Source: Haematococcus lacustris (Eukaryota; Chlorophyta; Chlorophyceae; Chlamydomonadales; Haematococcaceae). Taken from it: a DNA stretch of 64,000 nt. The stretch lies in assembly GCA_030144725.1 (NCBI GenBank), contig JASKMD010000007.1:8171568-8235567 (forward strand). The letters are read 5' to 3'. Below, piece after piece: positions 21,501-32,100 of this stretch. The position numbers and the translations under genes were made by a program. Numbering within the stretch: the first letter of the stretch is position 1; each line of letters opens with the position of its first letter. The notes beneath the pieces were generated by a model, which made no database searches, was not told where the DNA came from, and saw only the letters and a program-made list of their open reading frames with translations.

Positions 21501-23366
21501 CGCCTGAACCCATGGTGTGTGAAAGTGACCCCCCTGGGGGTGTGAACCTCACTCCCCTTGGGCCCCGCCCTGGCCTGGGGCCTCGCAGAGTAGGTCGCCG
21601 CTTCCCTGCCCATGTGTACCTCCGCCCCTGCCTGGATGCCTCCCCCCTGGACCAGCCCAGCACTGGGGGTCAGGTCAGTGACCCAGAGCTGGCTCCTGCA
21701 GGCCAGCATGGCAGCTGGGGCAGCCCCCCAGCCTCCCTGGCCCAGCCCCAGTCCCACCTGGAGTTCTGCCCAACCCTGCTGGCAGAGGCCCGTGGGGAGG
21801 GGCCGTTAGACAGTGACAGTCAGCAGCTGGATGGGCACAGCAGGTTAGGAGGGTGGGCTGGCTGCCCCCCTTCTCCCCCACATGCCCCCACCCCACCGAA
21901 CCCCTCCCAACCTCACCAGCCTTGCGCAGCCAGGGTATGGGATGGGGTTGGCAAGGTCTCAGTGCAACCAGTGCTGGGGGCGGGGTCCGACAGCTGGGAG
22001 GTGGACGGGGTGGCCACCATACACGATGCGCAGCCCGCAAGGCCGCCGCCGCCGCAGCAGCGGCAGGGATGGGCGCATCGCCTTGCATTGTCACTGGTCA
22101 ATGCGCACACAGATCTGGATGCTGAGGGCAGGAGCGGCCCAGGGTCAGCAGGTGACTTGCAGGCATGGCTTGCAGCAGGGCAGGCGGCTGTGACAGGGGC
22201 TGGGCCAGGGTCTGGGCCCCGCTCAGGATTAGGGCGACAAAAGCAGTCCAGGGTCAGGGAGGAAGCCGACCAAGCTCCTAGCAGGCGGGCCACCAGCACC
22301 CAGCGTGACGTCACACTTTCTGCCCACCCTCTGGTCACACATGGAAAGGCCGCATCCCCTCCCCCTGCTGTGGCCACCACCACCACTGCGAACGTGGTGG
22401 TGGACAGCGGCTGCACTGCGGTCACTGCCTTTGCTCTCGCAGCCATGCATGTGATGGACGTGTGCATCAGGAGCGATAGCCCGAGACAGGGGCTGTGTCA
22501 GAGTGAGGTCAGCGGGGTAGGTGGCGGCCGTGGTCACAACTCCATAGATATGTCGGACAGCAGCTCATGCAGTGAGCAGTGCCAGGTGGGGGGAGGCAGG
22601 GTCAGCCAAGGCAGCGCTGGCAGCAGCCAGGGGGGCAGCAGCAGCGACAGTCAGAGCAGCAGGGACTGCTTCGCTGTGGCAGCCCACACACTGGCGGCGC
22701 AGAGGTGGCAGCACCCTCCTCCCTGGTGAGTGGTATGGGTGGAGCTGCAAGCTATTGTGATGCTGTTGGCTGGGGAGCTCCCAGTGCCTATGATATCAAG
22801 AACTGAGGTGCTCATGATGGTGATGGTGGTATGGTCATGGTGACAGGGGGTGATGGTGCTGGTGGTGAATGCGCGGTAGTAGGTGCTGCTGCTTCTCTTT
22901 GCGCTGTTGCTCTGGCCCTTGCTGCTACTGATGCCACCTCTGATGTTGATCACCTATATGCTGCTACCGGGGTTGTGTTGTCTTCAGGGAGTGTGGTGAC
23001 TGCAACCCCAAGATCAGGCCACAGCCCAGGCCCTCAGCCACTGCTGCTGTAGTCCCCTCAGCCCCCTCAGCACTCCGTCTCCAGGGCAACGCCATCCCTG
23101 CCCCTGTCACCCTCCCCACCCGCCACCCTGTCAGAAGTGGAGGAGCAACGAGGCAGCCCAGCACCAAGGGGCTGGTGGAGGGCCTGGCTACCACTGACCA
23201 CCAGGTGGGCCACAGCTGCCAAGGGCAGCAGCAGGTGCAGGGCCAGGAGCAGCGGCAGAACACCACAGGCAAGCCAGCCGCGGCGGCCACCCCAGCCGCC
23301 ATGAAGTGCCGACCTCGCCGCAAACCCCTGTCAGCAGAGCAGCAGGCGCTCTTCCACATGTTTTGA
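18562..23366 (+). CDS. Leucine-rich-repeat protein, ribonuclease-inhibitor type
   Basis: The main exon runs from about 18562 (acceptor CTGTTCAG) to 20743 and joins in phase to 21006 (VGEAG-ALCLAALLPACP). LRR units are clear: LRRs of the RNI class such as LTSLDLSDCGLGPQGAAALA, LKLLDMAGCGIGPLGASCVA, LQQLSLGRNQLGDVGVQLL and LHTLILDGNRLHNSGALAL. Long Gly/Ala/Pro/Ser-rich inserts separate them. The second exon's frame stops at 22729. A further exon beginning near 23081 (ALRLQGNAIPAPV) and ending at TGA 23366 would extend it. There is no ATG in frame at the start of the main exon, so at least one upstream exon is missing. The role is unknown; proteins of this kind are common in volvocine algae and usually mediate protein binding. 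Confidence 0.75.
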
Positions 23367-24838
23367 GTCGATGCCTTTGTCCCCTTGAGCCATGGGCAGC
23401 ACAATAACAAGTCCCTCGACTCATGGGCAGCACACACAAAACAATTTCGTTGTTCCTAGACTCATGGGCAGCGCCGCCTCAGATGGGCAGCAGGTGCCTG
23501 ATGGCTGGTGGACCCAGTGGACTGCAGAGTGCTGGCCACACAGACCCACTGCTGCCCCCCAGTCCAGGGGCAACAGAAGCTGAAAGCTTAAGCAACAGGG
23601 TAGGGTGGGGTCCATGGTAAGGGTGCATGGGTAAGGGTTTGTGATACGGGTAGCCATAAAAACTCCAGGTTTTGACCGGGCATCATGAGTTAGCTGCAAC
23701 TCCTCTGGCATTGCATGCACTCTCCTGGCCTTACATGCCATGCAGTAAGGTGTATGTGCCCTGATTTATCAGCAGAAGACGTTGGCAATGACTAGGAACA
23801 GGGTCAAGCCCCACAACAAACGTAGCAGTTGCTGGGAAGCTGCCAGGCAGGTGGTGATCTCAGCCGCTGCCACTCTCACAAAACAGCTGGGACGGATCAG
23901 GGCGCTAGGTAGGTCTAGGCTGGGCCCTGACTAGGCCAGCCTCAGGCAGGCCAGCTCAGCAGTGGTTGTAGCAGCTGCAGTGCTCATGGTGGCATGCTGG
24001 CTGCAGCTGGCTGGGTGATGCATGGGCAATGCAAGCTGTATGATGACGCCTTTGTGGCTGTGTGCAGCACGGTAGATAGACAGCTTACCGTGTGGTGTGA
24101 TATGGTGTGACGTTGGTGGTGTGATGTGTGAGCTGGGCAGCCCACACCCATGGAGGTGTAGGGGAGGCTAGTCGGATCCTGGTGATCTGATGGCTCAAAT
24201 GTGTCGTGATGCAGCCTGCCACTACAATAAGCAACACGAGGGGCCGGCATGAGGTATTTCATTATGGTAGGCTCAATAAAGAGCTTGTAGTGAAGTAGGG
24301 TGACAGGGGCCTCTATGACGGTTTGGGTTTTGACGAAAATTGTGCCTGTTCCCTGTTTTCCTTTGTCCTTGCACCCTTATTGGTGGCATATTGTACAGCC
24401 TTTCTGCAAGACATGGCCTATGAAGGTTTGTTGCGTAATGTGGTGGCCGGTGGTGCAGTTAGACTGGCTTGCTAGCCATGATGGCCGCATGCCTAGGTGG
24501 GAGGGCCTAACCTGCGTGGCGTTGGTCATGATAGCTTGCCTCCTTGTTTGCATTGACTGTAAGTACCCTGACTCACAGCTGTGACGCGGACTTTATAACT
24601 CCCTCAACGGAAGGCCCAACCCGTGCTCTCATGTCAGCTGACAGGGACAGCTTCAACAATGCCGGGTGCACACAACTAGTGTAAACACTCGACATTCGAC
24701 CGCATACATGAAGATAGCATGCAACGCCATGCCCATGCTACACAGTTCCACTGGATAGGCGGCCTAGAGCAAGGGCACATCCTGTACAGGCCTATGTGAC
24801 ACTCTGTCCTGCAGTGGTGGGCTGCAAGAGATGGGCCG
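23367..24838. other. Intergenic interval
   Basis: No gene recognised. A 14-nt phrase CTCATGGGCAGCAC recurs three times (about 23380-23475). Confidence 0.4.
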
Positions 24839-25293
24839 AATCCCTTGCCTCCATCCCTCGATCACTAGCCTTTACCCCCAGCTGCAACGGGTGGCATTAT
24901 CCATTATGGGGCCTGGGGCTGGGGGGCCTGGGGCCGGGGCTGGGAGCGCTTGCGGGACTGAAAGATTGCAGGACTGAAAGATTAACTCGGGTCAGGCAGT
25001 GCCACTGGCTGCAGACTGGCGTGTACCAGTTTGATGAGGTGCCCAGTGACCAGCACTTATTTTCACACAACCGTGTATCTTACAATTACCGTGTAGCTTA
25101 CAATTAGTGCATGTTTTGTCATGCCAACTCTACATCATAGCCCTAACGGGTCAGGCAATAGTGTAGGTGGTAGGCTCAACACTCCACACAGCCACACTGT
25201 TTGAGTCGGATCTAGTTAGTGGCTGCTAGTGGCTGCTAGTAGGTACTTCTGATCCGGCTCAAATGGTGGCCCTAGTGAGGGACAAGAGGGCTG
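24839..25293 (+). mobile_element. Non-autonomous TnpB/Fanzor-associated element A
   Basis: This is colinear with the reverse complement of 50817-51254. They share the left block (AATCCCTTGCCTCCATCCCT), a GC-rich block near 24895-24945, and the full 3' noncoding end. The middle is replaced and no nuclease reading frame remains. The right end carries a hairpin with arms 25200-25212 and 25251-25263, perfect except for one T.G pair. Confidence 0.65.
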
Positions 25294-25832
25294 CAAGAGA
25301 TAGGCCACAATAACTGCACCCTTGTGCTCAGGACCCTTCAGAACAACTCCCCTATATAACATGCAGCAGGGTCTTAGGACTGCCATTGCGAACGTGATCG
25401 ACAACCCTATCGACAATAGACGTTCGAGGCCATGCAGCACCGCAGTAAAGGCAAAGCAGAGCTAAGCTTACAGAGGCCCTCCAATTCTGCATAGTCATAC
25501 GCAGTTCAGTTCAGTGATTGCAGTGTTTCAGCACTTGCCTTTAGCGAGGGTCCAGCAGGGCATGCTGAGTGAGCTGCCACTCAACAGTGCCCTTCAGAGC
25601 GTGCACACCCCACTGAGCCTTGGGATGCGCCTGACCTGTTGCCTGAGCCCCCAAGGGTGCTGTGTGCTAGCCGTGCCGTGCCTGTCTTCTGCGTGTAGCC
25701 ACACAATACCCGCCTGGACACTCCCACTGCCAGGATCAGCCCATGCACCTCCCAACTGACGAATATTGTATCAGCCCCCAAGGATCCATTCGAATGATAC
25801 CTCCAATAACTCCACCCAGCCGGGGGTCCCAC
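25294..25832. other. Intergenic interval
   Basis: No gene recognised. It probably holds the 3' UTR of the minus-strand gene ending at 25833. Confidence 0.35.
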
Positions 25833-28386
25833 CTAGCTTGTGCTGAGCGGGCCTGTCAACAGCTTCTCCACCGCTAGCAGCTGCTGCTTGCCATGCTCCA
25901 AGCTGCCACTGCCGGACATCAGCCGCTCCAACACCTTGCCCACATCCGCACCCTCCTCCTCCAGCAGGCCCAGCAGCTCGTCAGCGCTGAGGGGGCGGGT
26001 CAGGCTGATGGCCTCCCCCGTCACCAAGGACTCACTGCCCTGGCCCGGCAGTTGGGTGGACCGTGCCGCATCACTGCCCTGCAGTACCTCCAGCTCTTGC
26101 CGCTGCAGTTCATTCAACCGCTGCAACTGCTGTGACTGCAGCTGGGCTGGAAGATTGCTGGGCTGGGGCTCCGCTGTTGGGGCGCCAGTGCCACTACCCC
26201 ACAACGCAGTCGCTGTGATGCTGGCTGCACTGGCTGGCAGCGCAGCGCTGGACTGCTTGCCACCCCTGCCAGCACCCCTCCCTGATGCTGCCAAGTTTGG
26301 AGCAGAAGAGCCAGGGGGGGTGGCTTGACTGCCTGCCATGCCTGCTGACCCCTCTGCGGGTGGCAGGGCCAGGGTGCTGCTGCCAGGGTCAACAAGTGGC
26401 AGTGTTGCTGCTGCCGAGCCGGTCAGGCTGATGCGTGTCTTGATCAGTTTCAGCAGCAGTATGCTGACTCGTGCCAGCAGTGCGTCCACCTCACTAACAA
26501 GTGTGACTGGCTCGCCTGACGTTTGGACCGCAGCCTGCGGTGGTGATGGTGCTGGCATGGGCAGGGGTCGCATGGCCACCACCATGCCGGGGGGAGGAGG
26601 CGCAGGGCTGGCCACAGACATCACCGCCTCTGCTGTGGCGGCGGCGCTGCGGGCACGTAGTACCTTGACCAGGAGAGCTGTGGCGGCCACTGCTATGCTC
26701 AGGCTGGCGAACAGCACCTGGCTCTTATTCAGAGAGGTGGTAGCCGGCAGCGGGTTGCCCAGCAGCGAGGCCTCAGGCGCCGGTGCCACGGACAAGTGCT
26801 GCACTGCCTTGTGCGCTGAGGCGCTGCCTGCAAGGTCTGAAGGCGTGGCCAGCTGCCACATGTGGTCCTCGTTCTGATTGCACACCTGGGCAGGGCAGGG
26901 GGCAGGGGGCAAGGCAGTAGGGGGCAGGGCAGGGGCCAGAGGAGCTTCATAGCTTTCACTACCCCAGCCCTAGAGCCATGGCGAACTCTAGGGTTGTCTT
27001 TTGACTGTTTCTAGCAGGTTGTAAACCTTTGTGCCGTTAAGCTGTTGGGTTTGGTGAGGTGCCCAGTGGTCTAAGGGGAAAGAGTGCCACTGGTGTGGGG
27101 TTTGTAGTCATCAAGGGTGCGACCGAGGATGCTTTAACTTGATTGGAGTAGTTGAGCGAGATTACCCACAGGCAAACATGTTGTTCCTTGATAAATGAGT
27201 TTTGTTTGTCTGGTTTCACACCATGTTGAAGAACTTGATCAAACGTCACACACCATGTTGAGGAACTTGAGTAGTGAGCTGCTGTCTCGCCCTCGTCCCT
27301 TGTACTTAAAGAAGGTCCTGGAAGTTCAGGAGATTCAGGAGAGTCGGAATCAGGAGAGGCAAAAGGACACGGCCTTTGCTAGCAAGAGCGGGCCCAGATG
27401 AGGCCAAGACTATTAGCCTTTGGGAGGTGCCTGGTCCTTGTCCCTACTCCTAGGTCTTGCATCATGCAGCTTGTGTGTTGCAGCCAGCTCAAGCAGCGGG
27501 CTGGAGTAGGGGGCTTAACCAGGTGGCTAAGTGCATGGCAGAGTGCAAATCAGAGCACTGCCCCATGAACCCCGATGTGCATTGAGCTAAGCGTGGACTT
27601 TTTATAAACTTCGTGCAGCAACGCTGTTGTATAGTCAGCGGCAAGCAAACATGAGTAGCAGTTGATGGGCTGCAGCGATGACTAGGACAGAGGACACATC
27701 ATACATGTGATGACAGAGGACTTATCATTATAGACCTGGTGCAGTGTGATGGCGCAGTGCTCACCTGGAGCCCTTGGGAAAGAGCACATAGCTGGGTGTG
27801 GCAGTGAGGCCCAGCACTTCCTTGGCAAAGTAACGGGCAGCTGCAGAGTCAGCGCTGAGCGCACAGATGGAGAGGGAGGGCTCGTGTGCAAGACCGGTAG
27901 CCAGCTTCTCAACCTGCACGCCAACACTGGTGACCAGGTTAAGGCTTCCAGCTCATATGGATAGTCTTTGCGTGCAGTGTAGCATACCTCTCCTTCAATC
28001 GTTTGACAATGTGGGCATGTTGGCGAGTACAGCACCAGCAGCACATGCTGCTCGTTGGTCCTCTGTGACAGTGACAGATACAGCTCCTCAGCTTCATCCA
28101 CCGCCACAGCATGGACATGCTTTGAATGAGCTGCGAGGCAGTGGGCACAGCCTTAGGGTTTGCATACCTATGTACATGCTGCTGCTGGTGCTGGATGGCT
28201 TATCTTACCCCACAGCACTCCATGACCGGCTTGTGCGGATGCAGCTGCCTGACTCAAGGATGCCTTGACCTCGGCAGCAGCTGCTCTCTTCCATCTAGAC
28301 TGAGATTGTCGCGCTGGTGACGGTGCAAGTGTAAGCCCAATGCGCCTCAGGAATGTCCGCGAAAGATGGCAGGGCACCCCGGACAT
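25833..28386 (-). CDS. Plastid thioredoxin-fold protein resembling the C-terminal domain of APS reductase
   Basis: The start at 28386 gives a basic, Ser/Ala-rich transit-like leader (MSGVPCHLSRTFLRRIGL). Exons 28386-28209, 28130-27988 and 27913-27765 join in phase. They encode HVLLVLYSPTCPHCQTIE, with a CPHC redox site, followed by VEKLATGL and FAKEVLGLTATPSYVLFPKGS, the pattern of the thioredoxin domain fused to plant-type APS reductases. A large last exon (about 26889-25833) holds a hydrophobic segment (SQVLFASLSIAVAATALLV) and a Gln/Leu-rich tail ending LLGLLEEEGADVGKVLERL. The phase between 27765 and 26889 does not match, so a small exon is missing or two genes are merged. No sulfate-reductase domain was seen. 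Its tail is partly duplicated at 49804-49920. Confidence 0.6.
27036..27240 (-). repeat. Dispersed repeat R1, copy 1
   Basis: The reverse complement matches 29580-29775 over most of its length (AACAAGGAACAACATGT, GTGGGTAATCTC, CATCCTCGGTCGCACCCTTGA, CCACTGGGCACCTCA). Shorter pieces recur at 42381-42472 and 62701-62790. It lies within an intron of the thioredoxin-fold gene and has no coding potential. Confidence 0.75.
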
Positions 28387-29184
28387 GTCAAATCTCAAAC
28401 TAAACACGTCGCCAAGCTAGGCAGTTGCCCAGGCAGCAGAGAGTTGACGTTGCCAGCACGAGGCCCAAGGCCGTTGCCCTCAACTGCCAGCCCTTCCTGC
28501 TCGGGCTCCTCGCAAGCTGACATAGCTCGACACAGCGAGACAGAATACACAGTTGAAAGCAAGTGGGTACAAGCAATGGGGGTCACCCACATTTGATTCA
28601 ATGCTTCGACAACACACCAACGCTACGGATGACTCCGGTAGCATACCAAAAGTTGTGGGCCAGCCTTACCATGGCGTCACAGTGGGCCAGGAGCGCATCT
28701 ACTCAGGGCAGCAGCTCATCCAAGCTCTCAAATCCGCTGTTGTGGGGGTCCGGGACCAGCTGGGGGTGCTCAACATTCTGGACAACACAGCAATGGCGTG
28801 GCCAGGCATGCAGCAAGCAGTGGTGAGCACGCCGAGGCTGCAGACTGCCCACATTGCAACATATGCAAAGCTCACCATCGTCAAGGACATTGCTTGCTAC
28901 CGCAGGATGATCTCGAGTTCTTGGTGGACATGACCTCCTCAACCTGCAGTGAGTAGGGCGCAGTGCCATCATGCCAGTCCATGTGGCGCCAGCTTTGGTG
29001 GTGTGCTTGGTGCCCAGCAAAGCTGTCAGGAGGGATGCCGGCCCTTACTATCAGTACAAGCCCCATACGATGCAATGGCAGGAGGTCAGCTGGGGAGTGT
29101 AGGGGTACCTCCCCTCTGGTGTTTGTGCCTGTAATTGAGTGGTTGCCTGATCCCCAAGAGCACTACATTAGCACCTAGAGTGGC
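28387..29184. other. Interval between divergent genes, with an unassigned open frame
   Basis: A plus-strand frame at 28553-28933 (about 126 codons, with text GQERIYSGQQLIQALKSAV) is not recognised and could be an exon of the downstream gene or a chance frame. This region should also hold the promoters of the divergent genes at 28386 (-) and 29185 (+). Confidence 0.35.
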
Positions 29185-32100
29185 ATGCTGAACATGCAGC
29201 ACATGCAAGCGGGTCAGCTGCAGCGCTCTGGGCTGCATGCAGGCCGCCTGGAGCAGGATCAGCAGGCTGCTTCCAGTGCCATCAAGAGCAGCGAAGAAGA
29301 GGTGGCTGCCTTGAAAGAGGCTGTTACCCAGGGCAACCAAGGCAGGCAGGCACTACAGCGAGAGGTGGCTGCCCGTACCAAGGAGGTCAAGGCCTTGGGA
29401 AGCAAACTGGAGGCAGCGCTGCAGGAGGCTGAGCAGCACAAGCAGGTGGGCGGCAGCCAGGCGAGTTGCCAGAAGCCCAGGGTCAGGGATCCATGTAAGT
29501 GTCAGGGGAAGTAACATCAGGACCCTCAACATTCAACATTCAACATCACCCTCTTTCAACATCAGGCCAACAAAATGGTACCTTACCCTCTTCTGATATC
29601 AGGCCAACAAAACTCATTCAACAAGGAACAACATGTCGGGCTGTGGGTAATCTCACTCCGCTACTACTTGTAGCATCCTCGGTCGCACCCTTGACGACTA
29701 CAAACCCCACGTCCGGTGGCACGTTCCGGGGGCAAACCCCCCGACCACTGGGCACCTCATCAAAACTAACAGCGTAATTGCTTAGAGGCTGACAGCCTGG
29801 CGAAACCTTCCTACCCTAACCAACCCTCGAGTTCGCCAGGGTCTCTTGGGCTGGGCTTTGAGAGCACTGACGCGCTCTGTGGACACGGGAATTTAATCAA
29901 CCGCCCCCAGCCGGCGATACCTGCGGGCACAAAGAGCACGGGGACATTAGGGTGGAGTGCAGGAGTGTGGGCTATGTGCTACGTGCTATGTGCATAGGGC
30001 CACGACATATGCTTAGTGTGCGGGGCAACAATTGCAACCAGGGCAACTTGTGGGGGCTGTGTGCGGGGCTTAGTGTGCGGGGCTTGCTTAGAGTGCGGGG
30101 CTATGTGCGGGGCTATGTGCGGGGCAACAAGTGCTAAGTGCGGGGCAACAAGTGCTAAGTGCGGGGCAACAAGTGCTGAGTGCGGGGCAACCAGGGCAAG
30201 GGTCTCACCTTTCAGAGAGGCCTGGCCGTTTGCCATTCTACGGGGCCGTGTACCATTGTTTACGAATTGCGCGGTCACGAATTAGCGCGTCGATCTGCGA
30301 ACACAAGCACAAGCAATGGTTTAGAAGGCTAAGTGCTATAGTGCGGGCTGCTATAGTGCGGGCTACTATAGTGCGGGGCGGCTGCTATTGTGAGACGGTG
30401 CTTACCTTAACCCGCGGTGGCAGCTTGGGGCCCGAGCAGTAATCAGAGCAGGCCGCCACGCCTGCTCCAACTAAGATGGCAATCTGTGGCAAACGGAGCC
30501 TTTTCATGCTGTCCGCTGTCACACTGTGCGCGTGTCCGTCCTTTGACAGCCGTTGCATTTGAGGACACGTCCGTAGCTGCTGGTTAGCTGCTCACAGTTG
30601 GGACCTGCAGGGGAGACCTCAGCGGAGTCGTCAGCGGAGACAGCTTACAGTGCGGCGTAGCGGAGCGGAGACAGCTTACAGTGCGGGCGCCTCTTCTGAT
30701 ATCAGGCACATCACTATGCACCAGCAAGGTTGCTGGGACAATCTTGTCTGCTTGCATGACGGCTTCCCTGAACCCACTCAGAGATGGGGACCATGGACAT
30801 CTGATATTCACCACAGAGAGGGAGAGGATGCACATGTTAGCAACACACAAGTGCCAGACCAAGGCTTGGTGATGTAGTGTCTTGGTGGCGCGGTGGGCCT
30901 GGTGATCAGCCAAAGCCGTACTGGCTCACCCACCATGTGCTGTCGAAACCTGACACTGTGCGAGTTGATGCTGCCCTGACCTGACACCCTAGTTGCTGGC
31001 AGGAAGGCCAATCCATTTGTGTGACCGCGTGTGTCGTTGATGTGTGTGATGGCTATCGTGACTCTTTAGCTTCCTGACAAGCTGGCAAGGCCTGCTGCAT
31101 GTGTGCACGTGCCTGGGTAGGAGCTGTCGTCCTCTGACCAGCAGCGAGCCAGCCTGGCCAGTGAGCTGGAGCGAGTGAAGCAGGACAACGAGTTCATGGA
31201 GGGCGAGATCAGCACCCTGAGGGCCACGGTGACGGAGCAGATGCAGCAGAGCACCACGCTCAAGGTGAAGGCTGAAGGGTGAGGGGTGATAGTGAAGGGA
31301 AGGGTGACAGGTGGAGGGTAGGGTGGGCAGGGAAGGGGAGGCAGGGAGGGGTGACGGGTGAAGGGAGGCAGTTCAGGCAGTTTATTTGGAAGTGGCAGGG
31401 GCAGAGGATGCAAGGTAAGCAGGAGTGGAGTAGGGGTAGGAAGAGGAGGGGAAGAGTATTGGTAGGGTTGACTTGGAACGGCAGGGCCTAGAGGGAAGGA
31501 GGGTGGTGAACAAGGGTGGGGCCACTCCCAGTGCCCTGAGGGGCAGGGGAAGGGGCAGAGACAGGGAGGGGCTGGGTGGGGTGGAGCATCCCACAACACC
31601 TCGGGGTTACTTGAGGGCGGTTGCTTGGCCTTGTGGTGCAGGAGGAGCTGAGCGCCAAGAAAGCTGACGTAGGGCACCTGACTCAGTCGTGCTCAGACCA
31701 GAAGCTGCAGATCGAGCACCTCAGCCGCGACATGCAAGCCGTGCTCACCCAGCTGCACGACACGCAAGCGCTGCTGCAGCAAGCGCAGGCAGACAGGCGG
31801 CACCAGGAGCAAGAGGTGGCGCGCTCACTAGCGGAGTCTTCCAGGCTGGGAGCTGAGTTGGACAAGACATGCAAGGTGCGGTGCTGACCAATGACTTCCC
31901 TCATCACCATGATGAGCCAAGACATCACTGAAGAAGGAGAAGAAGAAGACTTAGGGAGGAGCTTCTGCCTGGAGGCCACCAACCTACCCGGGATGTGAAT
32001 GAACTGCCATGACATCACTTATTCATTACATGGCTTGCGTTTGTCTTCGCTGCGGCAACACACACACACACACCCAGCTAGCTGAGACGCCATTGGCAGC

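Noticed and set aside
28553..28933. 126-codon plus-strand frame considered as a first exon of the coiled-coil gene
   Set aside because: It has no heptad pattern, no convincing splice link and no recognised domain; noted only as unassigned.
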